Position numbers and translations under genes: made by a program. The notes beneath the pieces are model-generated. The model worked only from the letters and a program-made list of their open reading frames with translations. It was not told the DNA's origin and did no database searches. A stretch of 64,000 nucleotides of DNA from Deltaproteobacteria bacterium (GTDB lineage: Bacteria > Desulfobacterota > Syntrophorhabdia > Syntrophorhabdales > Syntrophorhabdaceae). Positions 44,513 to 52,979 of this stretch are shown here, one piece after another (the first letter of the stretch is position 1; the number at the start of each line of letters is the position of its first letter). Location: positions 1-64,000 of the forward strand of contig JAKLET010000005.1 of assembly GCA_022711595.1 (NCBI GenBank), given 5' to 3'.

Positions 44513-47280
44513 GCTTCGCCCGATGAGGGCGTCTTCCCCACAAACACCCTGGTGCTGTCAGATTCGAGCATGGCCCGCGCGTCGACGTAACCGAAAAGCT
44601 GGATCAATTTTGCCACGATTCCCGTCCATCCTGTCTGGTGGCTCGCACCCAGACCGGCGCCATTGTCCCCGTGGAAATATTCATAAAAAAGGATATTGTC
44701 CCGCCAGTGAGGGTCGGATTGGAATTTTTCCGTGCCTCCGTAAACGGGGCGCCTGCCGCTGCCGTCGCGCAGGAATATCCGGGTCAGGCGGTCCGAGATC
44801 TCCCGGCTCACATCGAAGAGGTTCATCATCCTGCCGGACCCCGTGGGACATTCGATCTTGAAGTTGTCACCGTAGTAACGATAATACTGGAGGAGCGCCC
44901 GGATGATGAGAATGTTGACGGGCATCCAAACGGGTCCCCTCCAATTCGAGTTCCCGCCGAACATTTCGCTGTCCGACTCAGCGGGAGTATATTGGACCCG
45001 GTATTCCTCTCCGTCCACATGGATGACATACGGGTGCTCCAGGTGGTAGCGCGAGAGGGCCCGGATACCGTATGGGCTCATGAATTCATCTTCGTCGAGC
45101 ATCCGGGCAAGGATCCTCCGCAGCCTCTGCTCATTTATCAGGGCGAGGATCCCGCGGTCGGCAACACCCCTGTGACCCGGCCCGGTGGGATGAATGCTCC
45201 GGAAGAGCTCCGGCATACGCTCAAGGTGCCTTGTCAACCTGTCGCTCACATGCGGCATCCGGTCCCTTTGACCTGCTTCGATGACAGTCGCGGCACAAAG
45301 CGGTATGAGCCCGACCATGGAACGTACTTTAAGCCGCTGCGCGCTTGAGTCGGGCAGCCTGAGCAGGTCGTAATAAAAGCCATCCTCCTCGTCCCACATA
45401 CCGTCATCGCCCGCACGGTTGATCCCTGATGCGATCCACAGGAAATGTTCGAGGAATTTGTAGAGGAGGTCTTCGTAGGCAGGGTCGTACAGGGCCAGTT
45501 CCATGCTCATTTCGATCATGTTCTGACAGAAAAAGGCCATCCATGCCGTGCTGTCAGCCTGTTCCAGGTGTCCCCCGTCGCGAAGGGGCGCGCTTCTGTC
45601 GAAAACGCCGATGTTGTCGAGCCCGAGGAAACCGCCTTCAAAGACATTCCTGCCGAAGCGGTCCTTGCGGTTGACCCACCAGGTGAAATTCAGCATGAGC
45701 TTGGCAAAGGAACGTTTCAGAAAGTCAATATCGCCCTTTCCGTGCAGGGCCTGCTCTGTCCGGTAAAGAAAAAGCGTTGCCCACGCGTGTACCGGCGGGT
45801 TCACATCGCTGAAGTTCCACTCGTAGGCAGGGATCTGGCCGCTGGGATGGAGGTAGTCGGTTTGAAGCATGAGATCAAGCTGTTCCCTGGCAAAGTCAGT
45901 ATCAACCAGGGCAAGGGGGCCGGAATGGAATGCCAGGTCCCAGGCGGCATACCATGGATACTCCCACTTGTCGGGCATGGAGATGATGTGATCGTTGACC
46001 ATGTGGAACCATTCCTTGTTCCGGAACGGACGGCTGCCGGCATCCAGCGGATGCGCGTTGTGCTCCTTGAGCCACACGTTGACATCAAAATAATAATACT
46101 GCTTGCTCCACATCATCCCGGCCAGCGCCTGGCGCATAATGCTGGCAGCATCTTCGCCGGCATCAGGGGGGGTCACCGACCGGTAGAACAGGTCGGCCTC
46201 GCGAAGCCGCGCCGAGAAGACCCCGTCGAAGGCGCTGCCGAAGGCGCCCCCTTTGATGGCCGTTGACGCGGCGGAGAGCCTCAATTTGATGACCGCGCAG
46301 TCACCGGCGGCTATTTCAAGACGGTAATGCGCGGATGCCCTGGTCCCCGTCTTCTCAGGATTCACCGCCGCCCGCTTTCCATGCACCACGCAGTCGTTGA
46401 TGCCGTCTTTCACATAAGGCCCGGCATTAGGCGTGCCGAAAATACGTTCGTTGTTGGTTTCGTTTTCCGTGAAAAGAAGAACCGGATCGCCGTCGCACCG
46501 GAGGATATAATCCGATATGGCCCCCTGGAAGAGAGGATCGGTATGATGGGCCTGAACCGCCCGGTGCTTCTGTGTTTCAATGGGTCCGAGATATGGCCTT
46601 GATCCTCCCCCCGGCCATGACCAGGTGTTGCGAAACCACAGTGTGGGCAATACATGGACAGGCGCCGGATCGGGACCCCGATTGCAGACGGTGATCCTGA
46701 TCAGTATATCTTCCGGGGCGGCCTTGGCATATTCCACAAAAACATCGAAGTACCGGTCGTCTTCGAAGATCCCCGTGTCGATAAGCTCATATTCCATCTG
46801 TGCCCGGGAACGCCCGCGGTTCGTCTCCACGATGTCCGGGTAAGGGTAGGCCTTATGGGGGTACTTGTAGAGGAATTTCATGTATGAATGCGTGGGGGTG
46901 CTGTCGAGATAAAAATAATATTCCTTGACATCCTCGCCGTGGTTGCCCTCGCTGTTGGTAAGACCGAACAGCCGTTCCTTCAGGATAGGGTCTTTCCCGT
47001 TCCAGAGGGCCAGCGCGAAACAGAGGACCTGCCTGTCGTCGCAGATCCCTCCCAAACCGTCCTCTCCCCACCGGTATGCACGGGAACGGGCCTGGTCATG
47101 TGTGAAGTAATCCCAGGCATCCCCCGAATCGCTGCAGTCTTCCCGTACGGTTCCCCACTGCCGCTCGCTCAGGTAGGGTCCCCATTTTTTCCATGGCGCC
47201 TTTTTCTCCCGCGCCTCTTCGAGCCTTTCCTGCTCGGCGGCCTCTTTACCACCGGCCGTGCCCTTCGTCTTTTTCGGCAT
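44509..47280 (-). CDS. GH63-like glucosidase
   Basis: 923 residues from ATG 47280. The C-terminal two thirds form an (alpha/alpha)6-barrel type domain of the GH63/MGH family (EYPWYAAWDLAFHSGPL; NWRGPVWMPVNIL; FYEYFHGDNG near the end). Cytoplasmic by absence of a signal. Partner of the GH13 enzyme, perhaps in breakdown of a compatible solute or glucan. A longer TTG start at 47307 is unlikely. No SD; a promoter ends six nt before the ATG. Confidence 0.8.
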   Translation of the reverse strand: MPKKTKGTAGGKEAAEQERLEEAREKKAPWKKWGPYLSERQWGTVREDCSDSGDAWDYFTHDQARSRAYRWGEDGLGGICDDRQVLCFALALWNGKDPILKERLFGLTNSEGNHGEDVKEYYFYLDSTPTHSYMKFLYKYPHKAYPYPDIVETNRGRSRAQMEYELIDTGIFEDDRYFDVFVEYAKAAPEDILIRITVCNRGPDPAPVHVLPTLWFRNTWSWPGGGSRPYLGPIETQKHRAVQAHHTDPLFQGAISDYILRCDGDPVLLFTENETNNERIFGTPNAGPYVKDGINDCVVHGKRAAVNPEKTGTRASAHYRLEIAAGDCAVIKLRLSAASTAIKGGAFGSAFDGVFSARLREADLFYRSVTPPDAGEDAASIMRQALAGMMWSKQYYYFDVNVWLKEHNAHPLDAGSRPFRNKEWFHMVNDHIISMPDKWEYPWYAAWDLAFHSGPLALVDTDFAREQLDLMLQTDYLHPSGQIPAYEWNFSDVNPPVHAWATLFLYRTEQALHGKGDIDFLKRSFAKLMLNFTWWVNRKDRFGRNVFEGGFLGLDNIGVFDRSAPLRDGGHLEQADSTAWMAFFCQNMIEMSMELALYDPAYEDLLYKFLEHFLWIASGINRAGDDGMWDEEDGFYYDLLRLPDSSAQRLKVRSMVGLIPLCAATVIEAGQRDRMPHVSDRLTRHLERMPELFRSIHPTGPGHRGVADRGILALINEQRLRRILARMLDEDEFMSPYGIRALSRYHLEHPYVIHVDGEEYRVQYTPAESDSEMFGGNSNWRGPVWMPVNILIIRALLQYYRYYGDNFKIECPTGSGRMMNLFDVSREISDRLTRIFLRDGSGRRPVYGGTEKFQSDPHWRDNILFYEYFHGDNGAGLGASHQTGWTGIVAKLIQLFGYVDARAMLESDSTRVFVGKTPSSGEA

Positions 47281-47286
47281 GCGATA

Positions 47287-47315
47287 GAAATAACACAGGC
47301 AAGGCAAACTATCAA
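47287..47315 (-). promoter_or_regulatory. Candidate leaderless promoter of the glycosidase operon
   Basis: Minus strand TTGATA (47315-47310), 17-nt spacer, TATTTC (47292-47287), then six nt to ATG. The -10 is weak, but the geometry is the same as at 13607-13642. Confidence 0.4.
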
Positions 47316-47338
47316 TCGGTAATCGAACACCTGTCTTT

Positions 47339-47833
47339 TTAGTTCTTTTTTCTTTTCTTTTCCATGCGGGCCTCTTTTTCCTGTTCGTAGATATCCTCGG
47401 TGAGTGTGGCCACCCGCTCGCGCCAGCGCGGGTCGTTCTTGTTTATCTCCACCTCTTCGTAGAAGTCGGATATACTGTGATTGAGGAGCCTGTAGGGGTT
47501 CTCCTCGGATTCGATATCGAAGAAGGTGTGCCTCAGTTCATGGCGCAGTATCTTCACCCTGTCCAGGTCTGTGATGTTGTCCCAGCATTTTTTATCGATA
47601 GTGATGATATAGTCATAACCCTCTGTGACATCCGCCTTCTGCCTGGTAAGATGGCGCATGAGGTCGTTCGTCTTGATTATCCTTGCAAGGACGATCAGAC
47701 CCCCTGATTTTCTTTTCTTCAGATCGAAAAGGACCTTGATCTTCGCGTTCTTCAACTCCGGGAAATCCTGTGATCTCACTTCTTTAAGCAGGTCGAGGAC
47801 GTGCTCGTTCACCTCGTCATAACGCAGCCCCAT
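47339..47833 (-). CDS. Putative zinc metallopeptidase-like protein
   Basis: 164 residues from ATG 47833 (GGAGG eight nt upstream). HELRHTFFD (about residue 98) looks like an HExxH-type zinc site, followed by acidic residues, as in the putative phage-metallopeptidase family. The C-terminus is highly charged. Function unknown. Confidence 0.6.
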   Translation of the reverse strand: MGLRYDEVNEHVLDLLKEVRSQDFPELKNAKIKVLFDLKKRKSGGLIVLARIIKTNDLMRHLTRQKADVTEGYDYIITIDKKCWDNITDLDRVKILRHELRHTFFDIESEENPYRLLNHSISDFYEEVEINKNDPRWRERVATLTEDIYEQEKEARMEKKRKKN

Positions 47834-47929
47834 GGTGTGTGCCTCCTGAGAAAAAACGATTTTTGTGCGGACGGGGAAGATTAACATGAGGGGCGGTTAA
47901 AAATCAAGAAGACCAGCGCCTTCGAGCCC

Positions 47930-47959
47930 TTGACAGGGCGGCGCCTCAACCGTTATATA
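47930..47959 (+). promoter_or_regulatory. Promoter of the lipoprotein hydrolase
   Basis: TTGACA (47930-47935), 18-nt spacer, TATATA (47954-47959), 18 nt before ATG 47978. Confidence 0.65.
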
Positions 47960-47977
47960 TGCACAGGGAGGAAAACA

Positions 47978-48961
47978 ATGGATTTCAATTACGGGCGGCG
48001 AAAAAGACAATACATAAAAAAAGCGCTATGGGCATGCCTTCTTTTCGTTGCCGTCCTGTCTCTCGCGGCATGTTCGACAAATTCCGGCTTCGCCGTACGC
48101 GAGGGGTTCATCGACGTCACCGGCGGCAGGGTGTGGTACCGCATCGTCGGCTCCGGCGACAGGACCCCCGTCATACTCCTCCACGGCGGCCCGGGAAGCG
48201 CCAGCGATTATCTGAAACCGCTCGAGAAGCTTGCCCTCGACAGACCCGTGATCTTCTACGATCAGCTCGGCTGCGGGCGGTCCGACCGTCCGGAAGGCAG
48301 AGGCCTCTGGCGCATCGAGAGGTTCGTGGAAGAACTTGCCCAGGTGCGCAGGGCGCTGAAGCTCAAAGAGGTCCACATATACGGCCACTCATGGGGCACC
48401 ATGCTCGCCGTCGATTACATGCTCACGAAACCGGAAGGCGTAAAGGGCCTCGTGCTTGCAAGCCCGTGCCTGAGCGTGAAAAGGTGGGTGGAAGACGCCC
48501 GGGTCTTCGTCGAACAGCTCCCTTACAAGGCTCGAAGGGCCATCAGGAAGAACGAAGAAGCGGGAACGACGGATTCAAAGGAATACGAACAGGCGGTCGC
48601 GGAGTATCTCAAGCGCCACCTGTGCCGTCTCGATCCTTGGCCGAAAGACCTTCTGCAGTCATTCGACATGTCAAGCCCGGCTGTATACAAGATCATGTGG
48701 GGGCCAAGCGAGTTCTATCCGACGGGGAATCTGAAGACCTACGAGCGGGTTGAGAGGCTGCACGAGATAAAGGTGCCGACTTTTTTCACCGCCGGGCGCT
48801 ACGACGAGGCCACACCTGAGGCGACTGCCTGGTACCGCTCGCACGTACCCGGCTCAACCCTGCGGATCTTTGAGAACAGCTCACACATGGCCATGTTCGA
48901 AGAGCCTGATGCCTACGTCGGGAGCATCAGGGAGTTCTTGAAACACGCCGACGGCCGCTGA
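47978..48961 (+). CDS. Alpha/beta hydrolase lipoprotein, proline iminopeptidase-like
   Basis: 327 residues. N-terminal basic stretch, TM and lipobox LSLAAC, so exported and lipidated by Lgt. Oxyanion-hole HGGPGSASDY, the FYDQLGCGRSD motif, nucleophile elbow GHSWGT, a late Asp and His (SSHMAMFEEP) match proline iminopeptidase-type hydrolases. GGGAGG precedes ATG. Substrate may be an N-terminal-proline peptide, or unrelated ester. Confidence 0.82.
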   Translation: MDFNYGRRKRQYIKKALWACLLFVAVLSLAACSTNSGFAVREGFIDVTGGRVWYRIVGSGDRTPVILLHGGPGSASDYLKPLEKLALDRPVIFYDQLGCGRSDRPEGRGLWRIERFVEELAQVRRALKLKEVHIYGHSWGTMLAVDYMLTKPEGVKGLVLASPCLSVKRWVEDARVFVEQLPYKARRAIRKNEEAGTTDSKEYEQAVAEYLKRHLCRLDPWPKDLLQSFDMSSPAVYKIMWGPSEFYPTGNLKTYERVERLHEIKVPTFFTAGRYDEATPEATAWYRSHVPGSTLRIFENSSHMAMFEEPDAYVGSIREFLKHADGR

Positions 48962-48983
48962 GTCCGGCACGGCCGCATCACTC

Positions 48984-49214
48984 TCACTTCGTGTACCAGT
49001 TTTTGCCCGTGGTTTTCACATAGACCCGCACGATGGTCCCGCAATCATCGCATACATCGGCATAGAACGGCTCGGTGGCGATCACTGCAAATTTGGTCTT
49101 GTAGGCAAGTCCGATCCTTCCCGCATCCGCAGTCTGATCGACCTTTACGCCGCTGACAATGTTGCCGCCGCCGCAATGCGGGCATTTTTGAGCGGGCCCG
49201 TATGACTTTTCCAT
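48984..49214 (-). CDS. Small zinc-ribbon protein
   Basis: 76 residues. CPHC and CDDC pairs about 44 residues apart, with a beta-rich middle. AGGAGGGG precedes the ATG. Last gene of the four-gene operon beginning at 52792. No function assigned. Confidence 0.6.
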   Translation of the reverse strand: MEKSYGPAQKCPHCGGGNIVSGVKVDQTADAGRIGLAYKTKFAVIATEPFYADVCDDCGTIVRVYVKTTGKNWYTK

Positions 49215-49240
49215 TCACACCCCTCCTGCCCTGTCACAAT

Positions 49241-50155
49241 TCATTCAAATTCTTCAAATTCTTCGGCAGAATAAAAAAGATGTGTTTCCCGTATTGTTTC
49301 CTTATCCAGGCTGCCGTCCAGTATGGACCTTTCCGCCTTGTCCCTGAAAACTCTTGCCAGCCCTTCAAGCTCACCCAGTCTTTCCGCAAGCCCCTTTTCC
49401 CGTATTATCTCCTTGACGGCGCGGTATACGTCCTCGCTCCCATAAAGCAGCAGCCCCTCGTGGAGGATCTTGATCGCCACCATGCGCTTGAAGTCATCAA
49501 AACACGCCTGCTCCCTGATGAGACCCAGCCGTTTTATTTTGTAGTCCACTTCCTCATTGACCGATGGATTGATGAGCATCCTGTACTTCTTCCGGTAAAT
49601 AAGCTCATCAAGCCTGTGGATATCGTCAACAGGCAGGTCATCGCCGACGACGACCACGAGGTCGATATCCGAACCTCTTACAAGCTTGCCGGTGCTGCGC
49701 TCCGGCCTTGGCACATCATGGGCCATATTATAGACTATGTCTCCGGCAATTATAAAACATATCTGGTGCCCCTTTTGCGCGGCACCCTCGAATTCCTCCA
49801 TGACCCCGGAAACCATTTGCCGTGCGAGTTCAAACTTGAACTTGCTTATCTTGTGGGTCCGGTCGGCCACCTCAACACATCTTTTTTCGATCATTTCCGT
49901 GTCGCCGATGAGGCCCACGACCGTATACGTAAGGAATTCCCTTAGAATTGAAGGGGAAAGGCGGGCAAAACCGTCCACATGGCGGTCAAGCCTCATCCAT
50001 CTTTTTCCCAAAGTCCGAACCTGGAGCTTTCCGGAAACCCTGCATGTCTTCCAAATCATGAGACTGTCGGCATCTATATCTGCCTGGATCTCAAACCCCG
50101 TGCGCGGTCCTTTTGTTCTTATGAGATCAACGATGGAATCTTCAAGGTCGGGCAT
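49241..50155 (-). CDS. Nucleotidyltransferase-fold protein with N-terminal winged-helix-like region
   Basis: 304 residues. Residues about 1-75 look like a winged helix; a central domain has GSDIDLVVVVGDD (about residue 163), the GSxxDxD signature of the polymerase-beta-type nucleotidyltransferase fold. The C-terminal third is helical. Substrate and role are unknown; possibilities are a DNA-binding regulator, an RNA or protein nucleotidylating enzyme. It follows glmM by 8 nt, so co-expressed with UDP-GlcNAc synthesis. Confidence 0.6.
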   Translation of the reverse strand: MPDLEDSIVDLIRTKGPRTGFEIQADIDADSLMIWKTCRVSGKLQVRTLGKRWMRLDRHVDGFARLSPSILREFLTYTVVGLIGDTEMIEKRCVEVADRTHKISKFKFELARQMVSGVMEEFEGAAQKGHQICFIIAGDIVYNMAHDVPRPERSTGKLVRGSDIDLVVVVGDDLPVDDIHRLDELIYRKKYRMLINPSVNEEVDYKIKRLGLIREQACFDDFKRMVAIKILHEGLLLYGSEDVYRAVKEIIREKGLAERLGELEGLARVFRDKAERSILDGSLDKETIRETHLFYSAEEFEEFE

Positions 50156-50163
50156 TTTACTTT

Positions 50164-51513
50164 TCAGCCAAGCATGTTTCTTATTACGTCCGCGATCTCT
50201 TTGCAGTGCTTTTCCGTCACCTCGTCAGACGGCCCTTCGACCATCACCCTGCACATCCTCTGGGTGCCGGAATAACGGACAAGGACACGTCCCTCGTCCC
50301 CCAGCTTTTTTTCCACCGCCTCTATCACCCTGGTGATCTGGGGCACTGTTGAGATGTCCGGTTTGCTCTTCACATCCACATTGATCAGTTTCTGGGGATA
50401 GATATCCATCAGCCCCGCAAGCTCCGAAATGGGTTTGCCCGATCTTATCATGGCAGCGATAAGCTGCATGGCGGTAATGATGCCATCACCGGTTGTGTGG
50501 TGATCAAGGAATATCATGTGGCCCGATTCTTCTCCGCCGATCACGCTCCCCAGCCGCATCATATCCTCAAGTACATAACGGTCTCCGACATTGGACGCGT
50601 GATATTTGAAGCCGTATTTCCTGCAGGCGACCCTCAGTCCCAGGTTGCTCATTACGGTACCGACAAGGAGGTCGTTTTTCAGCCTGCCCTGTTCCTTAAG
50701 GGCCTTCGCGCATATGAGCAGTATCTGGTCGCCCGTTATCTCCCGCCCTTTTTCATCGACTGCTATCAGGCGGTCACCGTCGCCGTCAAAGGCAAGACCT
50801 ATCGCCGCTCCGCTTTCAACGACCTTCTTCTTCAGGTCATCCGTGTACTGCGAACCGCATTTATCGTTTATGTTGATGCCGTTCGGGGTATTGTGGATGA
50901 CCTCCAGGTCCGCGCCCAGTTCCCAGAAAGCGTCCGGGGCAACTTTATAGGTGGCGCCATTGGCGGCGTCTATCACGATCTTCATTCCCTCAATGGAAAG
51001 GTCCCTGGGAAAGGTATTTTTTAAAAAAACAATGTAGCGGCCGTGCACGTCATCCAGGCGGTATGCCTGCCCCATGTCCCTGACCGCCGGTACCAGGGTG
51101 TGAAGGGTATTGCTCAGCATCAGGTCCTCTATGGCCTCTTCCTGTTCGTCCGACAGCTTGAAACCGCTGCCTGAAAAGATCTTTATACCGTTGTCCTGGT
51201 ATGGGTTGTGCGATGCGGAGATCACGATGCCCGCGTCGGCCCGCATGCTCTGGGCGACAAAAGCTATCCCCGGGGTCGGCAGGACTCCCAGCAAATAAGG
51301 GTATCCGCCCATTGAAGTGATCCCCGATTCCAGCGAGCTCTCAAGCATATAACCTGAGATGCGCGTATCCTTCCCGATAACTATTTTTGGACGATTATGT
51401 GTCTTTTTCAGCACATAGACCACTGCCTGTCCTATGGCAAAAGCTATTTCAGCATTCATCGGATAGCGGTTCGCTTCCCCCCTGACGCCATCAGTACCAA
51501 AGAGTTTACCCAT
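50164..51513 (-). CDS. glmM: Phosphoglucosamine mutase
   Basis: 449 residues. Active-site phosphoserine loop GIVISASHNPYQDNGIK (about 94-110), the metal loop DGDGDR and the sugar-phosphate motif GEESGH are intact; N-terminus MGKLFGTDGVRG is typical of GlmM. It converts glucosamine-6-phosphate to glucosamine-1-phosphate for UDP-GlcNAc. AAAGGA precedes ATG. It lies 37 nt after the LbH gene. Confidence 0.94.
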   Translation of the reverse strand: MGKLFGTDGVRGEANRYPMNAEIAFAIGQAVVYVLKKTHNRPKIVIGKDTRISGYMLESSLESGITSMGGYPYLLGVLPTPGIAFVAQSMRADAGIVISASHNPYQDNGIKIFSGSGFKLSDEQEEAIEDLMLSNTLHTLVPAVRDMGQAYRLDDVHGRYIVFLKNTFPRDLSIEGMKIVIDAANGATYKVAPDAFWELGADLEVIHNTPNGININDKCGSQYTDDLKKKVVESGAAIGLAFDGDGDRLIAVDEKGREITGDQILLICAKALKEQGRLKNDLLVGTVMSNLGLRVACRKYGFKYHASNVGDRYVLEDMMRLGSVIGGEESGHMIFLDHHTTGDGIITAMQLIAAMIRSGKPISELAGLMDIYPQKLINVDVKSKPDISTVPQITRVIEAVEKKLGDEGRVLVRYSGTQRMCRVMVEGPSDEVTEKHCKEIADVIRNMLG

Positions 51514-51550
51514 AATGGTCCTTTCTAATTATTATTTATTGCACATAAAA

Positions 51551-52792
51551 TCACTTACCGAACATGTTCAATGACGGTATCATCACCTTCGCCTTTTCAC
51601 AATAGAGATTGACGATCCCCTGGAGCCATACCACTCCTTTAGCCGAGGTACCGGCATCAAAACCCTGGACGGCGTCTATGTAGTTTGTCCCGTTTGCCTT
51701 TCCCGCCACGTCCGAGGTCGAGAGAAAATCGTCGCGGCATTTTTCCACGGCACTGTCTTCCAACGTTGCCGCAAACAGCCCTTCTATCTCCGCAAACCTC
51801 TCATGAAGCTCGTTCCTCCCTGCCGCGTACGCCTCGTTTTCTGAAGATGTCTTTGCTTTTTCCGCCAATATCCGCAAGCGCTTCATTCGCTCTTTTTTCG
51901 CGATTGCCAGCTTATCGAGCAGTCCGGCAAAGATGAGTCCGCCGAATTCCAGGGAATCAAAGAATGGGCGCCTTACATGTATGTACCACTGTTCAAGGGC
52001 CATGAGGTTCGCGATGTAGACGATATTGCTCTCAACGATGCGGCGGATGTTCGCGTATGCCCTTGGCTTAAAACCAATCGTCTTTGCGGAGTACGTTTTT
52101 CCGACAATGAGCTTGTTGTCTTCTATAAAATCACTCCTGAGCACCGAATTGGCCGCAACCACGTTCCCGTACCCCATGCGCAGAGGGCCCACGATGCCCC
52201 CCTGGCCGCCGAGAAAAATGGCAGGCTGGTTGAGCATCACGCCCCTCGGGACATCGCCGATAAGCGATGCCGTGGCCTTGTCCCCGTCCGGCGTGAAGTT
52301 AAAATGGATATAGGAACTGCCCACCTCGCTGTGGTCCTTGCGGCTTGTCCCTCCCGCCATAAGGCAATCGCAGAAATTGATCAGGCTGCCAAGCGTTACA
52401 AAGGGAAAAAGAATGGTCTGCTTTATGCCCACGCAATGCGCGCCGCTGGCCTCTTCTTCAAGGATGCATCCTTCACGCACATGCGCCCCCAGACCCATGT
52501 TTGCCTTTTCCAGAAAAACGGACTTGCTGAAATATCCGGCCCTGAGCTCAACAGAGGGCCCCAACTGGCAATTGTCTATTGTCGCCGGCCCTTCATAACC
52601 GATCTTCGATCCGGCCGATATGACCGTCCTTTCGCCATAGATCCTGCACCCGGGATAGATCCTTACACCCTTTCCGGATATCTGGTCGACGTTAACCTCG
52701 CCGCCTATGTCTATGGTCAACGGGTTCGGGATATCAACCCCTTTATTGATCATCTGTACAACTTTATCATAGCATCGAGGTTGGATGTCCAT
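51551..52792 (-). CDS. Left-handed beta-helix protein, GlmU acetyltransferase-like
   Basis: 413 residues from ATG 52792 (behind AGGGG). Hexapeptide repeats spread over about 25-240 suggest a left-handed beta helix as in the GlmU acetyltransferase half; the HSEVGSS and YGNVVAANSV segments fit. The pyrophosphorylase (Rossmann) domain of GlmU is missing and a helical C-terminal region (about 270-413) is added. Position in front of glmM suggests the UDP-GlcNAc pathway, but it may be another sugar acyl- or nucleotidyltransferase. Confidence 0.65.
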   Translation of the reverse strand: MDIQPRCYDKVVQMINKGVDIPNPLTIDIGGEVNVDQISGKGVRIYPGCRIYGERTVISAGSKIGYEGPATIDNCQLGPSVELRAGYFSKSVFLEKANMGLGAHVREGCILEEEASGAHCVGIKQTILFPFVTLGSLINFCDCLMAGGTSRKDHSEVGSSYIHFNFTPDGDKATASLIGDVPRGVMLNQPAIFLGGQGGIVGPLRMGYGNVVAANSVLRSDFIEDNKLIVGKTYSAKTIGFKPRAYANIRRIVESNIVYIANLMALEQWYIHVRRPFFDSLEFGGLIFAGLLDKLAIAKKERMKRLRILAEKAKTSSENEAYAAGRNELHERFAEIEGLFAATLEDSAVEKCRDDFLSTSDVAGKANGTNYIDAVQGFDAGTSAKGVVWLQGIVNLYCEKAKVMIPSLNMFGK

Positions 52793-52818
52793 TTCAGCCC
52801 CTGTCAATATATCTATAA

Positions 52819-52847
52819 TTTATAGATTTTAAGATCATTTGTCGCAA
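52819..52847 (-). promoter_or_regulatory. Promoter of the LbH-glmM operon
   Basis: Minus strand TTGCGA (52847-52842), 17-nt spacer, TATAAA (52824-52819), about 27 nt before the start codon. Confidence 0.65.
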
Positions 52848-52848
52848 T

Positions 52849-52882
52849 TTGAAAAGATATCAATTATGTCACATCTTTTCAA
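52849..52882. promoter_or_regulatory. Palindrome between divergent promoters, candidate operator
   Basis: TTGAAAAGAT (52849-52858) and ATCTTTTCAA (52873-52882) are perfect inverted 10-bp arms with 14 bp between, adjacent to the -35 box of the glmM operon. No regulator gene is adjacent. Confidence 0.5.
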
Positions 52883-52913
52883 TAGTCATAAAATTCCGGG
52901 TTTAACAACTCTA

Positions 52914-52942
52914 TTTCAACAATGTGTCAATAAGGTTAGGAT
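52914..52942 (+). promoter_or_regulatory. Promoter of the EndoQ-like gene
   Basis: TTTCAA (52914-52919), 17-nt spacer, TAGGAT (52937-52942). Confidence 0.5.
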
Positions 52943-52979
52943 AGTTCCCTTGTAAAGCCCGGACGTTCGGTGGTATCGT

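Noticed and set aside
47281-47307. TTG start nine codons upstream of the GH63-like ATG
   Set aside because: It would overlap the proposed promoter -10, and the homologous part begins later.
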